Positions 55,811 to 64,000 are shown, numbered from the stretch's first letter. The stretch is 64,000 nucleotides of DNA from Thermus amyloliquefaciens (GCF_000744885.1 NZ_JQMV01000003.1:1612001-1676000), one strand, 5' to 3'. Program-made: numbers and translations. The notes: generated from the sequence alone by a model not told the origin.

Positions 55811-56420
55811 GCTGGGACAGCGGGAATGGGCCCTGATCGCCATCGCCCTCACCCTGGTGGTGGCCCTCCTTTGGTACTTCCTCCTCATCGTCCCCCTGCG
55901 CCAAAAAACGGAAACCGTTCGCCAGGAGATAGCGCGGCTGATCCCCGAGCGGGATAGGGGCCGTCAGGCCCAGCGGGCCCTACCGGAACTCCGGGCAGCC
56001 ATCGCCGAGCTCCAGGCCGAGCGCCAGGCCTTCCTCAGGGCCCTTCCCCGGGAAGAACGCCTGGCCCAGGTCTTGAACGAGATCCTGACCGAGGCCTTGC
56101 GCAGCGGGGTCACGGTGCGCTCCTTCACCCGCTCCCCCACCTCGGCCCCGGTGCCCGAGGTGCGGGCGGTGAACCTGGCCCTCTCCCTCGAGGCGCCCTT
56201 CCCCGAAACCTATGCCTACCTGAGGCGCCTGGAGGGGCTTTCCCGCTTTAGCTCCCTTTCCGGGCTCAACCTCAGCGTCCAGGGCCAGGAGGCAAACCCC
56301 CTCCTCTCCACCAGCCTGACCCTGACCCTCTACATGCTGGCCAAGGAGCTGGGCGAGCCCGAAGGCTCCACCCAGACGCAAGCCGCACCCCCGCCAACAG
56401 CCCAAGGAGGTGGCCAGTGA
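55791..56420 (+). CDS. pilO: PilO, inner-membrane pilus assembly protein
   Basis: A 209-residue bitopic protein that pairs with PilN. A short basic N-terminus (MRKVLARLGQREW) is followed by a membrane helix (ALIAIALTLVVALLWYFLLIV, about 14-34), a coiled coil and a ferredoxin-like domain with LRRLEGLSRFSSLSGLNLSVQG (about 141-162 in pieces). GTG-type start inside pilN and 4-bp overlap with pilW. Confidence 0.93.
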   Translation: MRKVLARLGQREWALIAIALTLVVALLWYFLLIVPLRQKTETVRQEIARLIPERDRGRQAQRALPELRAAIAELQAERQAFLRALPREERLAQVLNEILTEALRSGVTVRSFTRSPTSAPVPEVRAVNLALSLEAPFPETYAYLRRLEGLSRFSSLSGLNLSVQGQEANPLLSTSLTLTLYMLAKELGEPEGSTQTQAAPPPTAQGGGQ

Positions 56421-57355
56421 AACCCCTTCTTTCACGCCTGGCCGAGGCTTGGCGCAACCTACCCCAGTCCACGAAGCTCCTCTTGGCGGGCCTCCTCTTG
56501 GTGAGCGCCGTGGCCATCTGGTACGTGGGCTTCTACTTGCCCGCCCAAGTGCCCGCCGTGGCCGAGCCCACCCCTGCCCCCACGCCCCAGGCCACCCCCA
56601 AGGCCATAGAGGCTCCTCCCATCCCTCCCCTCGAGGCGCAAGGCCAAGCCACGGCAACCCCGCCTTCCCCTAAGGCCCAGGCGGAAAAACCCCAGGCCAC
56701 GGAGGTCCCAAAGGCCCAAGCCCCCACGCCGGTACCGCAACCCCGCAAGGAGGCTCCCCTCCCCAATCCCTTTGTTCCCCTTGTGGTGGAGGCGCCACCC
56801 CCTGCTCCCCTGTCCGCCCCCACCCCTGCCCCCAGGCCCACACCCGTACCCACGGGTACTCCCGTCCGGGTGAGCCCGGGAACCCCCTTGCCCACCCCCC
56901 CAGTGGCCCAGACGCCCTCCCAACCCCTCCCCGGAAGCCAAGGGGCCCTGCCCGCTCCCAAGGTGCTGGCCCCGGCCTTCCGGGCGGAAACGCCCAAGGC
57001 TGAGGTGGAAGCCCCTCCCACCCTCACCCCACCAGCAGGGCTTGTGGAAGCCCCCTTGCCCACCCAGGCACCCCAAGGGGAAGGGAAGGCCGAACCGGCC
57101 CCTACCCCACCCAAAACCCCCTTGGAAACCCTGGTGGAGGAAAAGGGCCTCAAGCTTGCCGGCACGCTTCTAGGCCCGGTGAGCGTGGCCATCTTGGAAA
57201 GCAAGGAAGGGTACCTGGTGCTACCCGTGGGCAGCCTCCTTCCGGGTAGCGAGGCGGTGCTCCGGCGCATCGAAAGCGACCGGGTGGTTTTGGCACTAAA
57301 GGACGAGAGCCTTGAACTTTCTCTGGAAAGCATGCAAGCAGGAGGTGGCCAGTGA
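56417..57355 (+). CDS. pilW: PilW, Thermus-specific secretin-complex protein
   Basis: 312 residues: a membrane helix (LLLAGLLLVSAVAIWYVGF, about 20-38), a very long Pro/Ala/Thr-rich linker (about 45-235) able to span the wide periplasm, and a C-terminal PilP-like domain (LKLAGTLLGPVSVAILESKEGYLVL and VLPVGSLLPG, about 248-280). It takes the place of PilP in the operon. In T. thermophilus PilW is needed for the PilQ complex and DNA uptake. It overlaps pilQ by 4 bp (GTGA). The linker explains the low-complexity reading. Confidence 0.9.
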   Translation: MKPLLSRLAEAWRNLPQSTKLLLAGLLLVSAVAIWYVGFYLPAQVPAVAEPTPAPTPQATPKAIEAPPIPPLEAQGQATATPPSPKAQAEKPQATEVPKAQAPTPVPQPRKEAPLPNPFVPLVVEAPPPAPLSAPTPAPRPTPVPTGTPVRVSPGTPLPTPPVAQTPSQPLPGSQGALPAPKVLAPAFRAETPKAEVEAPPTLTPPAGLVEAPLPTQAPQGEGKAEPAPTPPKTPLETLVEEKGLKLAGTLLGPVSVAILESKEGYLVLPVGSLLPGSEAVLRRIESDRVVLALKDESLELSLESMQAGGGQ

Positions 57356-59628
57356 GAAAAGCCCTTATCAAACTTCTGATCCCCCTTTCTTTGGCCCTGG
57401 GCGTGGGATGGGCGGGAAGCCTTCCCCAGGAGCCCCGTTTTGACGCCAAGGTGGACCTGAAGGTTTCCGAAAGCCAGGTCCGGGCTGGGCTCACCCTGCC
57501 CCTAGACGTGGTCCTGGAAGCCCTGGCCCGGAGCGTGGGGCTCCAGCCCCTCATCTACCGGGCCTACGACCCCACCGGGGACCCGGCCAAGGCCCAGCCC
57601 CCCTTGCCCAACATCAAGTTGGACTTTCAGGGCAAGCCCTTCCGGGAGGTCTGGGAGCTCCTCTTCGCCACCTATGGCACCCAGTTCAACCTGGACTACC
57701 TCTTCCTGCCCCCGGACGTGGTGGTGGTGGCCCCCACCCAGGTGATCACCGCCTTGGTGGACGCCCCAAGCCGCACCGGGGCCATGGAGCGGAAACCCTA
57801 CCTGGTGGCCATCCCCGAGATCGCCTACCGGCGCACGGAAACCGACGCCCAAGGCCAAACCCGCACCGTGGTGAACATCGATGGGGCCAAGGGCTGGGTG
57901 CAAAACGATCTTCTCCCCTTCCTCTCCCGCGAGGCGGCAGGCCTCAGCGTGAACTGGATCGTGGTGGAGGAAAGCGGCAAGCTCAGGGCCCTTCTTTCCG
58001 TCCTGGCCACCCCGGAACAGCACGCCCGCTTCTCCGACATCCTCCAGCGGGCGGGGATTGACTTCCGCCCCCTGCCCGCCCTGACCCTGCCTAAGCCCCG
58101 GGTGGAACGCACCTACGCCCTCAGCCACGCCAGCTTCCCCGAGCTCCTCCCCTTCTTGCAAAACCAGGTGCCGGGCGCCCAGATCACCCCCGTCCCCACG
58201 GACCCCAAACGGGCCCTCGTCACCGCCACCGAGGAGGACCACACCCGCCTTAGCGAACTCCTCAAGACCGCGGACGTGCCCAGACCCACCCCTGTGGTAC
58301 GCCGGGTCTACGCCCTGCAAAACCTCACCTTCCAGGAGGCCCAGGAAAGGCTTCGCCCCATCCTGGACAAGGAGCTGAAGGGAGCCCGTCTAGAAGCCAT
58401 TCCCGGAAATCCCAAAGCCCTCCTCCTGGAGGCCACCGAAGCCGATCAGGCCCTCTTCACGGAAATCCTTAAGGCCGCGGATGTGCCTCCCCAGGTGGCC
58501 CCGCCCGCCCAGGAGGCCACGGTGCGCAGGCTCTACCCCTTGCGCTTCGCCGACGCGGAAAAGGTGGCCCCCTTCCTGGCCCGGGAGGTGCCGGGGATCG
58601 TGGTGCAGACCGTGCCTGGGCAATCGGTCCTTTCGGTGCGGGGCACGGAGAAGCAACTGGCGGAGGTGGAGAACCTGCTGGCCCAAATCGACCGGGCCCC
58701 CGAACAGGGGCCACCCGTCTTCCAGCGCTCCTACCAGCTTTCCAACGCCAAGGCCTCGGAGCTGGCCAAGGTGCTCCAGGAGGCCTTGCAGGCCCGGCAG
58801 GCGCAAACGCCCCAGGGCCAGGCCCCGTCGCCAACCCCCCTGCGCCAAGCCACGGTGGTGGCGGACGAGCGCACCAACACCTTGATCGTCACGGGCACCC
58901 AGGAGGACTTGAGCCTGGTGGAAGGCCTTATCCCCAGGCTGGACCAGGCGGTGCCTCAGGTGAACCTTAGGGTGCGCATCCAGGAGGTGCAGTCCAACTT
59001 CACCCGCAACCTAGGCCTCAAGTGGAACACCATCGCCGGCGGGAACGTGGCCGCCAGCATTCTGGATTCGGGGCTTTCCCTCATCTTTGACAGCACCCGG
59101 AGCCTGGCGGCCTTGAACATCCTGGCCACCCTCGAGGCCCTCCAGCGCCAAGGCCTCTCCCGGGCCCTAAGGGACGTGAACCAGACCGTGCTCAACAACC
59201 AGACCGCCCGACTCCAGTCCGGGGAGACCTTCCTCATCCGCCGGGTGGTGGGGGACCGGGTGGAAAGGGTGCCCTTTGACATCGGCATCATCGTGGAGGT
59301 TACCCCCCAGATCACCGCCGATGGGCAGATCCTCCTCAACATCAAGGCGGAGGTCTCCGGCAACGTGCAACGCAACCCCGTGGACGGGGACGTGGACCGC
59401 TTCACCAAGCAGGTGGTGACCACCACCCTCAGGGTGCGGGACGGGCAGACGGTGGTCCTGGGGGGCCTCACCTCTCAGGAGAACAACCAGGTGCAGCAGG
59501 GAGTCCCCCTCCTCATGGATATCCCCCTCATCGGGGAACTCTTCAAACAGCGCACCCAGGAAACCACCGACCGGGAACTTCTGGTGGTCATCACCGCCGA
59601 CATCCTGAAGGAAACCGCAAGCCGCTAG
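57352..59628 (+). CDS. pilQ: PilQ secretin
   Basis: Outer-membrane ring through which pili and DNA pass; 758 residues, as in T. thermophilus. Signal peptide (1-20, ending GVGWAGS), then a series of N-domains, each with a VxRxYxL repeat (VERTYALSHASFPELLPFL; VVRRVYALQNLTFQEA; TVRRLYPLRFADAEKVAPFL; FQRSYQLSNAKASELAKVL). The secretin domain ends with VPLLMDIPLIGELF (about 717-730). It is last in the operon and is followed by an 18-bp hairpin. Confidence 0.96.
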   Translation: MRKALIKLLIPLSLALGVGWAGSLPQEPRFDAKVDLKVSESQVRAGLTLPLDVVLEALARSVGLQPLIYRAYDPTGDPAKAQPPLPNIKLDFQGKPFREVWELLFATYGTQFNLDYLFLPPDVVVVAPTQVITALVDAPSRTGAMERKPYLVAIPEIAYRRTETDAQGQTRTVVNIDGAKGWVQNDLLPFLSREAAGLSVNWIVVEESGKLRALLSVLATPEQHARFSDILQRAGIDFRPLPALTLPKPRVERTYALSHASFPELLPFLQNQVPGAQITPVPTDPKRALVTATEEDHTRLSELLKTADVPRPTPVVRRVYALQNLTFQEAQERLRPILDKELKGARLEAIPGNPKALLLEATEADQALFTEILKAADVPPQVAPPAQEATVRRLYPLRFADAEKVAPFLAREVPGIVVQTVPGQSVLSVRGTEKQLAEVENLLAQIDRAPEQGPPVFQRSYQLSNAKASELAKVLQEALQARQAQTPQGQAPSPTPLRQATVVADERTNTLIVTGTQEDLSLVEGLIPRLDQAVPQVNLRVRIQEVQSNFTRNLGLKWNTIAGGNVAASILDSGLSLIFDSTRSLAALNILATLEALQRQGLSRALRDVNQTVLNNQTARLQSGETFLIRRVVGDRVERVPFDIGIIVEVTPQITADGQILLNIKAEVSGNVQRNPVDGDVDRFTKQVVTTTLRVRDGQTVVLGGLTSQENNQVQQGVPLLMDIPLIGELFKQRTQETTDRELLVVITADILKETASR

Positions 59629-59632
59629 CCTC

Positions 59633-59685
59633 CCATAAGCCCGGGAAGCTAAAGCCTCAGAGGCCTAAGCTTCCTGGGCTTATGG
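59633..59685 (+). terminator. Long hairpin after pilQ
   Basis: The 18-nt arms 59633-59650 and 59668-59685 pair fully with one G-T (start CCATAAGCCC, end GGGCTTATGG), loop 17 nt. There is no strong T-tract. Located 5 nt after the pilQ stop. Confidence 0.75.
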
Positions 59686-59702
59686 CTTTCTTCCCATGGC
59701 CT

Positions 59703-59806
59703 GGGGTCCTTCGTCATGGCACAAGCCACGACGAAGGACTCCAGAAAGACTTTGGGCATTGCCCCTCTTTCCTGCCCATTGCGGCAACCTCCATGCATCG
59801 GCACTT
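59703..59806. repeat. Dispersed structured repeat, copy B (inverted to A)
   Basis: On the minus strand it begins AAGTGCCGATGC at 59806, includes GGTTGCCGCAATGGGCAGG and TTTCTGGAGTCC, and ends in an 18-nt-arm hairpin with ACAA loop (59703-59742). Relative to A the outer stem reads GTCCTT/AAGGAC instead of CCCC/GGGG while the core CGTC-TGGC is shared, so pairing is kept. Confidence 0.83.
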
Positions 59807-59888
59807 GACCTTTCCTTTCTGTGTTAACTGTGGACAGGAAAGGGTTGACAAAGTCTTTTCTTTCTAAAATGAGAGAGGGGTGATGAAA

Positions 59889-60764
59889 ATGCGGTCCTTT
59901 ATCTGGTCGGCCTTCCTTTTAGTCCTTCTTTCCGGATACAGCACGTCCAGGTCAGAACCCCAAACCAGCCCATTACCGAATGCGGATGGCTGGGTGGAGC
60001 TGGCCCCTGGGATCCACTACAAGATGATGGGGGAAGGACGGGTCTCGTTGGACTACAACCCTCCCCTCTTCACCGAGGAAGGGGTGGCGAAGTTTGAAAA
60101 GTTTGCCCAAGAACAAATGGGTAAGGCCGTCAAGGACGAGGAGAAAAAGTATTGGGAGGAAGAAGTCGCCTGGGTCAAAAGACAACTCGCTCTCTGGGCG
60201 AGTGAGGAAATGGCAGTGATGGTCTTGGAGTTCGCCACCCTAAGCCGCTTTCCCCTGCCCTTGAGCGACGCAGACCGCCAGGCTCTTCGGGCCAAGCTCC
60301 GGGAGATCGTCCGCCTGATGAAACAGGGCATGGACCCTAAAGACCTACCCAAGCCAGACCTACCCCCCCAGCTCAGGACCCCCGACGGGGGAATGGTAAT
60401 AGGCCCAGACACCTTCCCCATCCTCGTCCAAAGCCTTACGCCCCAGTCCCTCTTCCCCTCCTGCAGCCTGGCGGCCTCCGCCATGCCCACCACGGGCTCA
60501 GCAGGAGCCAAGGCCTATGCCACGGCCACCTGTAGCACAGGATCCGTCATCTGGGGAAGCGTGGAAACGCGAACTTCGGCAAGGGCTGGCAACGATTGGC
60601 CAGCCCCCTGCTACTACTCGGGATGGCCCTCTTCCCAGTGCATGAGCGTAGCCTACAGCAATACAAACTGCTCTAGCAGCGCCTGGGCAGGGTATTACCA
60701 CCGGTGGCAGGACTTTAGACTATATTCTGTTCGCCGTTCTGCCTCCAATAGCCGCTGCTGGTAA
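59889..60764 (+). CDS. Exported protein with Cys-rich C-terminal domain, unknown
   Basis: 291 residues from ATG 59889 (GAGGGG about 8 nt upstream); GTG 59880 and ATG 59883 are alternatives. The export segment FIWSAFLLVLLSGYSTS looks like a lipobox whose Cys has become Tyr. A Lys/Glu-rich helical middle follows (EKFAQEQMGKAVKDEEKKYW). The last 110 residues hold all six cysteines of the mature protein (SCSL, ATCST, PCYYS, QCMSV, NCSSS, RCW) in a Ser/Ala/Tyr/Trp-rich context, probably disulfide-bonded and extracellular. G+C is lower than its neighbours. Placement after the pil operon hints at a surface role. No family recognised. Confidence 0.7.
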   Translation: MRSFIWSAFLLVLLSGYSTSRSEPQTSPLPNADGWVELAPGIHYKMMGEGRVSLDYNPPLFTEEGVAKFEKFAQEQMGKAVKDEEKKYWEEEVAWVKRQLALWASEEMAVMVLEFATLSRFPLPLSDADRQALRAKLREIVRLMKQGMDPKDLPKPDLPPQLRTPDGGMVIGPDTFPILVQSLTPQSLFPSCSLAASAMPTTGSAGAKAYATATCSTGSVIWGSVETRTSARAGNDWPAPCYYSGWPSSQCMSVAYSNTNCSSSAWAGYYHRWQDFRLYSVRRSASNSRCW

Positions 60765-60778
60765 ATAAGAGCCCGAAC

Positions 60779-60816
60779 AAGGCTCCCCCTGGCTTCGCCC
60801 AGGGGGGCCTTTTTGA
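60779..60816 (+). terminator. Terminator of the Cys-rich protein gene
   Basis: AAGGCTCCCCCTGG pairs with CCAGGGGGGCCTT across a CTTCGC loop (one G-T), then TTTTT. Confidence 0.9.
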
Positions 60817-60852
60817 TTTTTTCTTCCTGCGTAACCGTGTTCCGGTAACCCT

Positions 60853-60858
60853 TACAAT
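60853..60858 (+). promoter_or_regulatory. -10 element of aroC (leaderless)
   Basis: TACAAT ends 6 nt before the aroC ATG; no SD present. Confidence 0.55.
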
Positions 60859-60864
60859 AGCCCC

Positions 60865-62016
60865 ATGAGGTTTCTCACCGCAGGCGAGTCCCACGGGCCC
60901 GAGCTCTTGGCCATCATTGAAGGCCTGCCCGCCGGCCTCCCCCTCACCGAGGAGGACATCAACCCCTGGCTGGAAAAAAGGCAAAAGGGCTACGGGCGGG
61001 GCCGGCGCATGGTCATAGAAACCGACCGGGTGGAGTTCCGCGCCGGGGTCAGGGCCGGCCGCACCACGGGGGCCCCCGTGGCCTTGGCCATCCGAAATGC
61101 CGACCACCGGAACTGGGTGGAGATCATGGACCCCGCCCCGGGGAACGAGCCCCGCAAGAAGGCGCTCACCGCTGCCCGCCCTGGCCATGCGGACCTCTCG
61201 GGGGGCATCAAGTACGGGCACAAGGACCTTAGGGACGTGCTGGAGAGGGCCAGCGCCCGGGAGACCGCCATGCGGGTGGCGGTGGGGGCGGTGGCCCTGA
61301 AGCTCCTTTCCCTCCTGGGGGTGGAAGGCGTAGGGTACGTGCCGGGGATGGCCGGGGTTTGGGCCCGGGTGCCCTTCTCCTGGGACCTGGTGCCCCGCAT
61401 AGAGGAAAGCCCCCTGCGCATGACCGACCCCGAGGCGGAGGCGGAAGCCATCCGCCGCATAGACCAGGCCAAGGCGGAAGGGGACACCCTGGGCGGGGTG
61501 ATTGAGGCCCGCTTCCGCGGCCTGGTTCCGGGCCTGGGCAGCCACGTGCACTGGGACCGGAAGCTGGACGGGCGCCTGGCCCAGATGGCCCTTTCCATCC
61601 CCGCGGTGAAGGGGGTGGAGATCGGCCCGGCCTTTGAGAACGCCATGCGGCGGGGCTCGGAGGTGCACGACCCCATCTACTGGGACCCGGAACGGGGCTT
61701 TTACCGCAAGACCAACCGGGCGGGGGGCCTCGAGGGGGGCATGACCACGGGGGAGGAACTCATCCTGAGGGCCGCCCTAAAGCCCATCGCCACCCTGATG
61801 AAACCCCTTCCCACCGTGGACGTGGTGACCCACGAGCCCGCGGACGCCGCCAGGGAGCGCTCCGACGTCACCGCCGTACCCGCAGCCAGCGTGATCCTTT
61901 GCGCCCTCTCCGCCATCGTGCTGGCCCAGGCCTACCTGGAGAAGTTTGGCGGGGACACTATGGAAGAGATACAAGAACGAGTGGAGCGGTACAAAACCCG
62001 GGTCCGGAGCTACTAA
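60865..62016 (+). CDS. aroC: Chorismate synthase
   Basis: Final common step to chorismate, using reduced FMN. The 383 residues show the family signatures GESHGPELLAIIEGLPAGL (about 7-25), RPGHADLSGGIKYGHKDLRDVLERASARETA (split, about 111-140) and TNRAGGLEGGMTTGEELILR (about 284-303). It begins the aroC-aroK-aroB cluster, 17 bp before aroK. Confidence 0.97.
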   Translation: MRFLTAGESHGPELLAIIEGLPAGLPLTEEDINPWLEKRQKGYGRGRRMVIETDRVEFRAGVRAGRTTGAPVALAIRNADHRNWVEIMDPAPGNEPRKKALTAARPGHADLSGGIKYGHKDLRDVLERASARETAMRVAVGAVALKLLSLLGVEGVGYVPGMAGVWARVPFSWDLVPRIEESPLRMTDPEAEAEAIRRIDQAKAEGDTLGGVIEARFRGLVPGLGSHVHWDRKLDGRLAQMALSIPAVKGVEIGPAFENAMRRGSEVHDPIYWDPERGFYRKTNRAGGLEGGMTTGEELILRAALKPIATLMKPLPTVDVVTHEPADAARERSDVTAVPAASVILCALSAIVLAQAYLEKFGGDTMEEIQERVERYKTRVRSY

Positions 62017-62021
62017 AGGCG

Positions 62022-62027
62022 TAGGAT
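62022..62027 (+). promoter_or_regulatory. -10 element of aroK (leaderless)
   Basis: TAGGAT ends 6 nt before the aroK ATG and no SD fits, so aroK may have a leaderless transcript besides read-through from aroC. Confidence 0.4.
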
Positions 62028-62033
62028 GGCCCC

Positions 62034-62588
62034 ATGACCCGCCTCGAGGTGCCCCGTCCCGCCACCTTCGTAAGTCTCACCGGCTTCATGGGGGTGGGGA
62101 AAAGCCGCATCGGCTGGGAGCTCGCCCGCGCCCTCATGCTCCACTTCATCGACCTGGACCGCTACATCGAAAGGCGCACCGGCCTCTCCATCCCCGACAT
62201 CTTCCGCCACCTGGGGGAGGAGGCCTTCCGGCGCATGGAGAAGGAGGCGGTGCGGGAACTGGTGGCCAAGGACTTTCTGGTCCTCTCCTTGGGCGGGGGC
62301 ACCTTCGTGGACCCGGAAAACCGGGCCATGCTCCTCGGGCGGGGCCCCGTGGTGGCCCTTTGGGCGAGCCCCGAGACCATCCTGGAGCGGGCCACCCGCA
62401 AACCAGGGCAAAGGCCCCTCCTACAGGTGGAAAACCCCCTGGAGCGCATAAGGACCCTCCTCGAGGCCCGCAGGCCCATCTACCAGGAGGCCCACATCCA
62501 CGTCTCCACGGACGGCCGGAAGGTGGAGGAGGTGGTGGAGGAGATCGTGGAGAAGCTTTGGAGCCATGCAAAGGCTAAGCGTCCGTAA
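62034..62588 (+). CDS. aroK: Shikimate kinase
   Basis: Phosphorylates shikimate at the 3-OH. 184 residues: Walker A GFMGVGKSRIGWELA (about 17-31), shikimate site with IDLDRYIERRTGLSIPDIF (about 39-57), LSLGGGTFVDPENR (about 83-96, GGG motif) and the adenine loop. It overlaps aroB by 23 bp, indicating coupling. Confidence 0.96.
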   Translation: MTRLEVPRPATFVSLTGFMGVGKSRIGWELARALMLHFIDLDRYIERRTGLSIPDIFRHLGEEAFRRMEKEAVRELVAKDFLVLSLGGGTFVDPENRAMLLGRGPVVALWASPETILERATRKPGQRPLLQVENPLERIRTLLEARRPIYQEAHIHVSTDGRKVEEVVEEIVEKLWSHAKAKRP

Positions 62589-63618
62589 ACCCTTTCCCTA
62601 CCCCATCCGAATCGGAAAAGGGGTGCTGGCCGAGGTGAACCTGCCCGAGGGCCCCAAGGCCCTCCTCTACGACCGCAAGGTGGAGGGCTTCGCCCAGGAA
62701 GTGGCCGAGGCCCTAGGGGTACCCCACCGCCTGGGGCTGGAGGGGGGGGAGGGGGCCAAGACCCTGGAGGTCTACGGCCGGGTCCTTTCCTGGCTGGCAC
62801 AACGGGGCCTCCCCCGGAACACCACCCTGCTGGTGGCAGGCGGGGGCACCCTCACCGACCTGGGGGGCTTCGTGGCCGCCACCTACCTCCGGGGCATCCC
62901 CTACCTTGCCTTCCCCACCACCACCCTGAGCGTGGTGGACGCCAGCGTGGGGGGCAAAACCGGCCTCAACCTCCCCGAGGGGAAGAACCTGGTGGGGGCT
63001 TTCCACTTCCCCCAAGGGGTGTATGCGGAGCTCAAGACCCTTGGCACCCTCCCGCCCTTCACCTTCAGGGAGGGCCTGGTGGAGGCCTTCAAGCACGGGC
63101 TGATCTCCGGGGACGAGGGGCTTTTGGAGGTGGAAGGCCTCACCCCGGAAAGCCCCAGGCTGGAGGCCTACCTGGCCCAGGCGGTGGGGGTGAAGATCGC
63201 CATCACCGAGCAAGACCCCTTGGAAAAGGGGGAAAGGCGCCTCCTCAACCTGGGCCACACCCTGGGGCACGCCCTGGAGGCCTACACCCGCCACGCCTTG
63301 CCCCACGGGGCGGCGGTGGCCTATGGCCTCCTCTACGCCGCCCTGTTGGGTCGGGCCCTGGGAGGGGAGGACCTGGTTCCCCTCACCCTCCGCCTCCTCC
63401 GCTGGCTGACCCCACCCCCCCTGCCCCGGCTGGCCTGGGAGGACCTCCTCCCCTACCTGGCCCGGGACAAGAAGAAGGTCTCGGAAAGCCTCCACTGGGT
63501 GGTGCCCCTGGGCCTGGGCCGGCTCGTCGTCCAGCCCCTTCCCGAAAAAACCCTAAAGGAGGCCTTCGCCTCGTGGCGGGAGGCCCTCGAGGGGCTTGGC
63601 CTTTTTGGCGAAGGTTAG
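62566..63618 (+). CDS. aroB: 3-dehydroquinate synthase
   Basis: Second step of the shikimate pathway, NAD- and zinc-dependent. 350 residues: GGGTLTDLGGFVAATYLRGI (about 86-105), the catalytic stretch LSVVDASVGGKTGLNLPEGKNLVGAF (split, about 121-146) and zinc ligands in LNLGHTLGHALE (about 223-234) and HALPHGAAVAYG. The stop is followed immediately by repeat copy C. Confidence 0.96.
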   Translation: MQRLSVRKPFPYPIRIGKGVLAEVNLPEGPKALLYDRKVEGFAQEVAEALGVPHRLGLEGGEGAKTLEVYGRVLSWLAQRGLPRNTTLLVAGGGTLTDLGGFVAATYLRGIPYLAFPTTTLSVVDASVGGKTGLNLPEGKNLVGAFHFPQGVYAELKTLGTLPPFTFREGLVEAFKHGLISGDEGLLEVEGLTPESPRLEAYLAQAVGVKIAITEQDPLEKGERRLLNLGHTLGHALEAYTRHALPHGAAVAYGLLYAALLGRALGGEDLVPLTLRLLRWLTPPPLPRLAWEDLLPYLARDKKKVSESLHWVVPLGLGRLVVQPLPEKTLKEAFASWREALEGLGLFGEG

Positions 63619-63690
63619 GTGCCAAGGGGTTGCCGCCGTAGCCGGGGAATAAAGGGCATGCCCAAGGCTTTTCTCGGCTGAAAGCCTAAG
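63617..63690. repeat. Dispersed structured repeat, diverged copy C
   Basis: Same orientation as copy A: AGGTGCC, GGGGTTGCCGC, GGGCATGCCC and AAGGCTTTTCT follow in the order and approximate spacing seen in A and B. A different hairpin (AGGCTTT/AAAGCCT) replaces the conserved one. The first two bases overlap the aroB stop. Confidence 0.6.
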
Positions 63691-63802
63691 GGCTTCCCAT
63701 CCATGGCCCCCAGGCCCTCCCCGCCCCAGGCTTCCCGGAAGTCAGCGGGGCCCTTTTGACCACGAGGAAGCCCTGAAAACCCTAGGGCGTGCGGTGCGAA
63801 GC

Positions 63803-64000
<198 letters not shown>

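Noticed and set aside
56459-57333. Antisense ORFs in the proline-rich pilW linker
   Set aside because: CC-rich codons give long Gly/Arg-rich complements; pilW is supported by operon position, membrane helix and PilP-like end.
53850-59806. Repeat copies A and B as ends of a mobile pil island
   Set aside because: pilMNOWQ is core in Thermus and shows normal codon use. Inverted copies on both sides are more simply independent insertions.
59817-59882. Promoters TTGACC/TAACTG and TTGACA/TAAAAT upstream of the Cys-rich gene
   Set aside because: Both have 14-nt spacers, too short for a normal sigma-A promoter. TTGACA (59845-59850) may still be a -35 with another -10, so no promoter was annotated.

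Overview
This window comes from a Thermus species (Deinococcus-Thermus) close to, but not identical with, T. thermophilus. The DNA is about 65-70% G+C, strong GC bias at third codon positions fills the antisense frames with spurious ORFs, and many proteins read like T. thermophilus proteins recalled from memory: ProRS, DafA, NapA, homoisocitrate dehydrogenase, HU and PilMNOWQ. No database search was possible, so identifications rest on motifs, lengths and gene order.

Layout. 1-3.2 kb is an accessory patch: the 3' end of an IS982-type transposase, an exported protein, an exported C39-type peptidase with a predicted envelope barrel, a decayed second IS982 end in the opposite orientation, and two AT-rich genes for a small membrane protein and an exported glycine-rich peptide that carries a double-glycine-like leader motif. 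3.2-17.8 kb is housekeeping: proS, a 26-residue peptide, apgM, nrnA, a VapBC-like pair with a broken toxin, the overlapping operon aroA-cmk-CDP-alcohol transferase-NUDIX-SDR, a large SARP/MalT-like regulator, mannose/glucose phosphate isomerases, endonuclease V, plsC and HU. 17.9-29.4 kb is the protein quality-control block: ftsH, dnaK-grpE-dnaJ-dafA, then clpB-ferritin-like-baeRF(Balon-like)-hsp20-phosphoesterase, and a second hsp20. 29.4-36.4 kb holds membrane proteolysis (ClpP-class protease, rhomboid-CBS), NapA, a lytic transglycosylase, dnaB and a protoglobin. 36.4-49.1 kb has gltB, lutABC-type lactate genes, lepB, a patatin, a Ser/Thr kinase, an amidase, an OsmC protein, coaX and tRNA-Asp/tRNA-Phe.

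49.1-52.7 kb is a second accessory patch. A decayed IS5-type element with a 9-bp target duplication sits inside the probable promoter of a tiny peptide gene, and next to it lies a frameshifted HD-GYP gene. 52.8-63.6 kb contains homoisocitrate dehydrogenase (lysine via alpha-aminoadipate), the complete pilMNOWQ competence/type IV pilus operon, a Cys-rich exported protein of unknown role and aroC-aroK-aroB.

Three copies of a short structured dispersed repeat lie around the pil and aro clusters (53.85, 59.7 and 63.6 kb). The hairpins of the first two copies have compensating base differences. Several genes (proS, apgM, plsC, lutA-like, osmC-like, aroC, aroK and a CBS reading frame inside the rhomboid fusion) have a -10-like TANNNT 6-8 nt before the start codon, which suggests leaderless transcripts.

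The best candidates for undescribed biology are the C39/double-glycine-leader peptide patch, the covarying repeat family, the HAIR-like operator over the clpB promoter together with the HspR-like DafA, and the tiny exported peptides.
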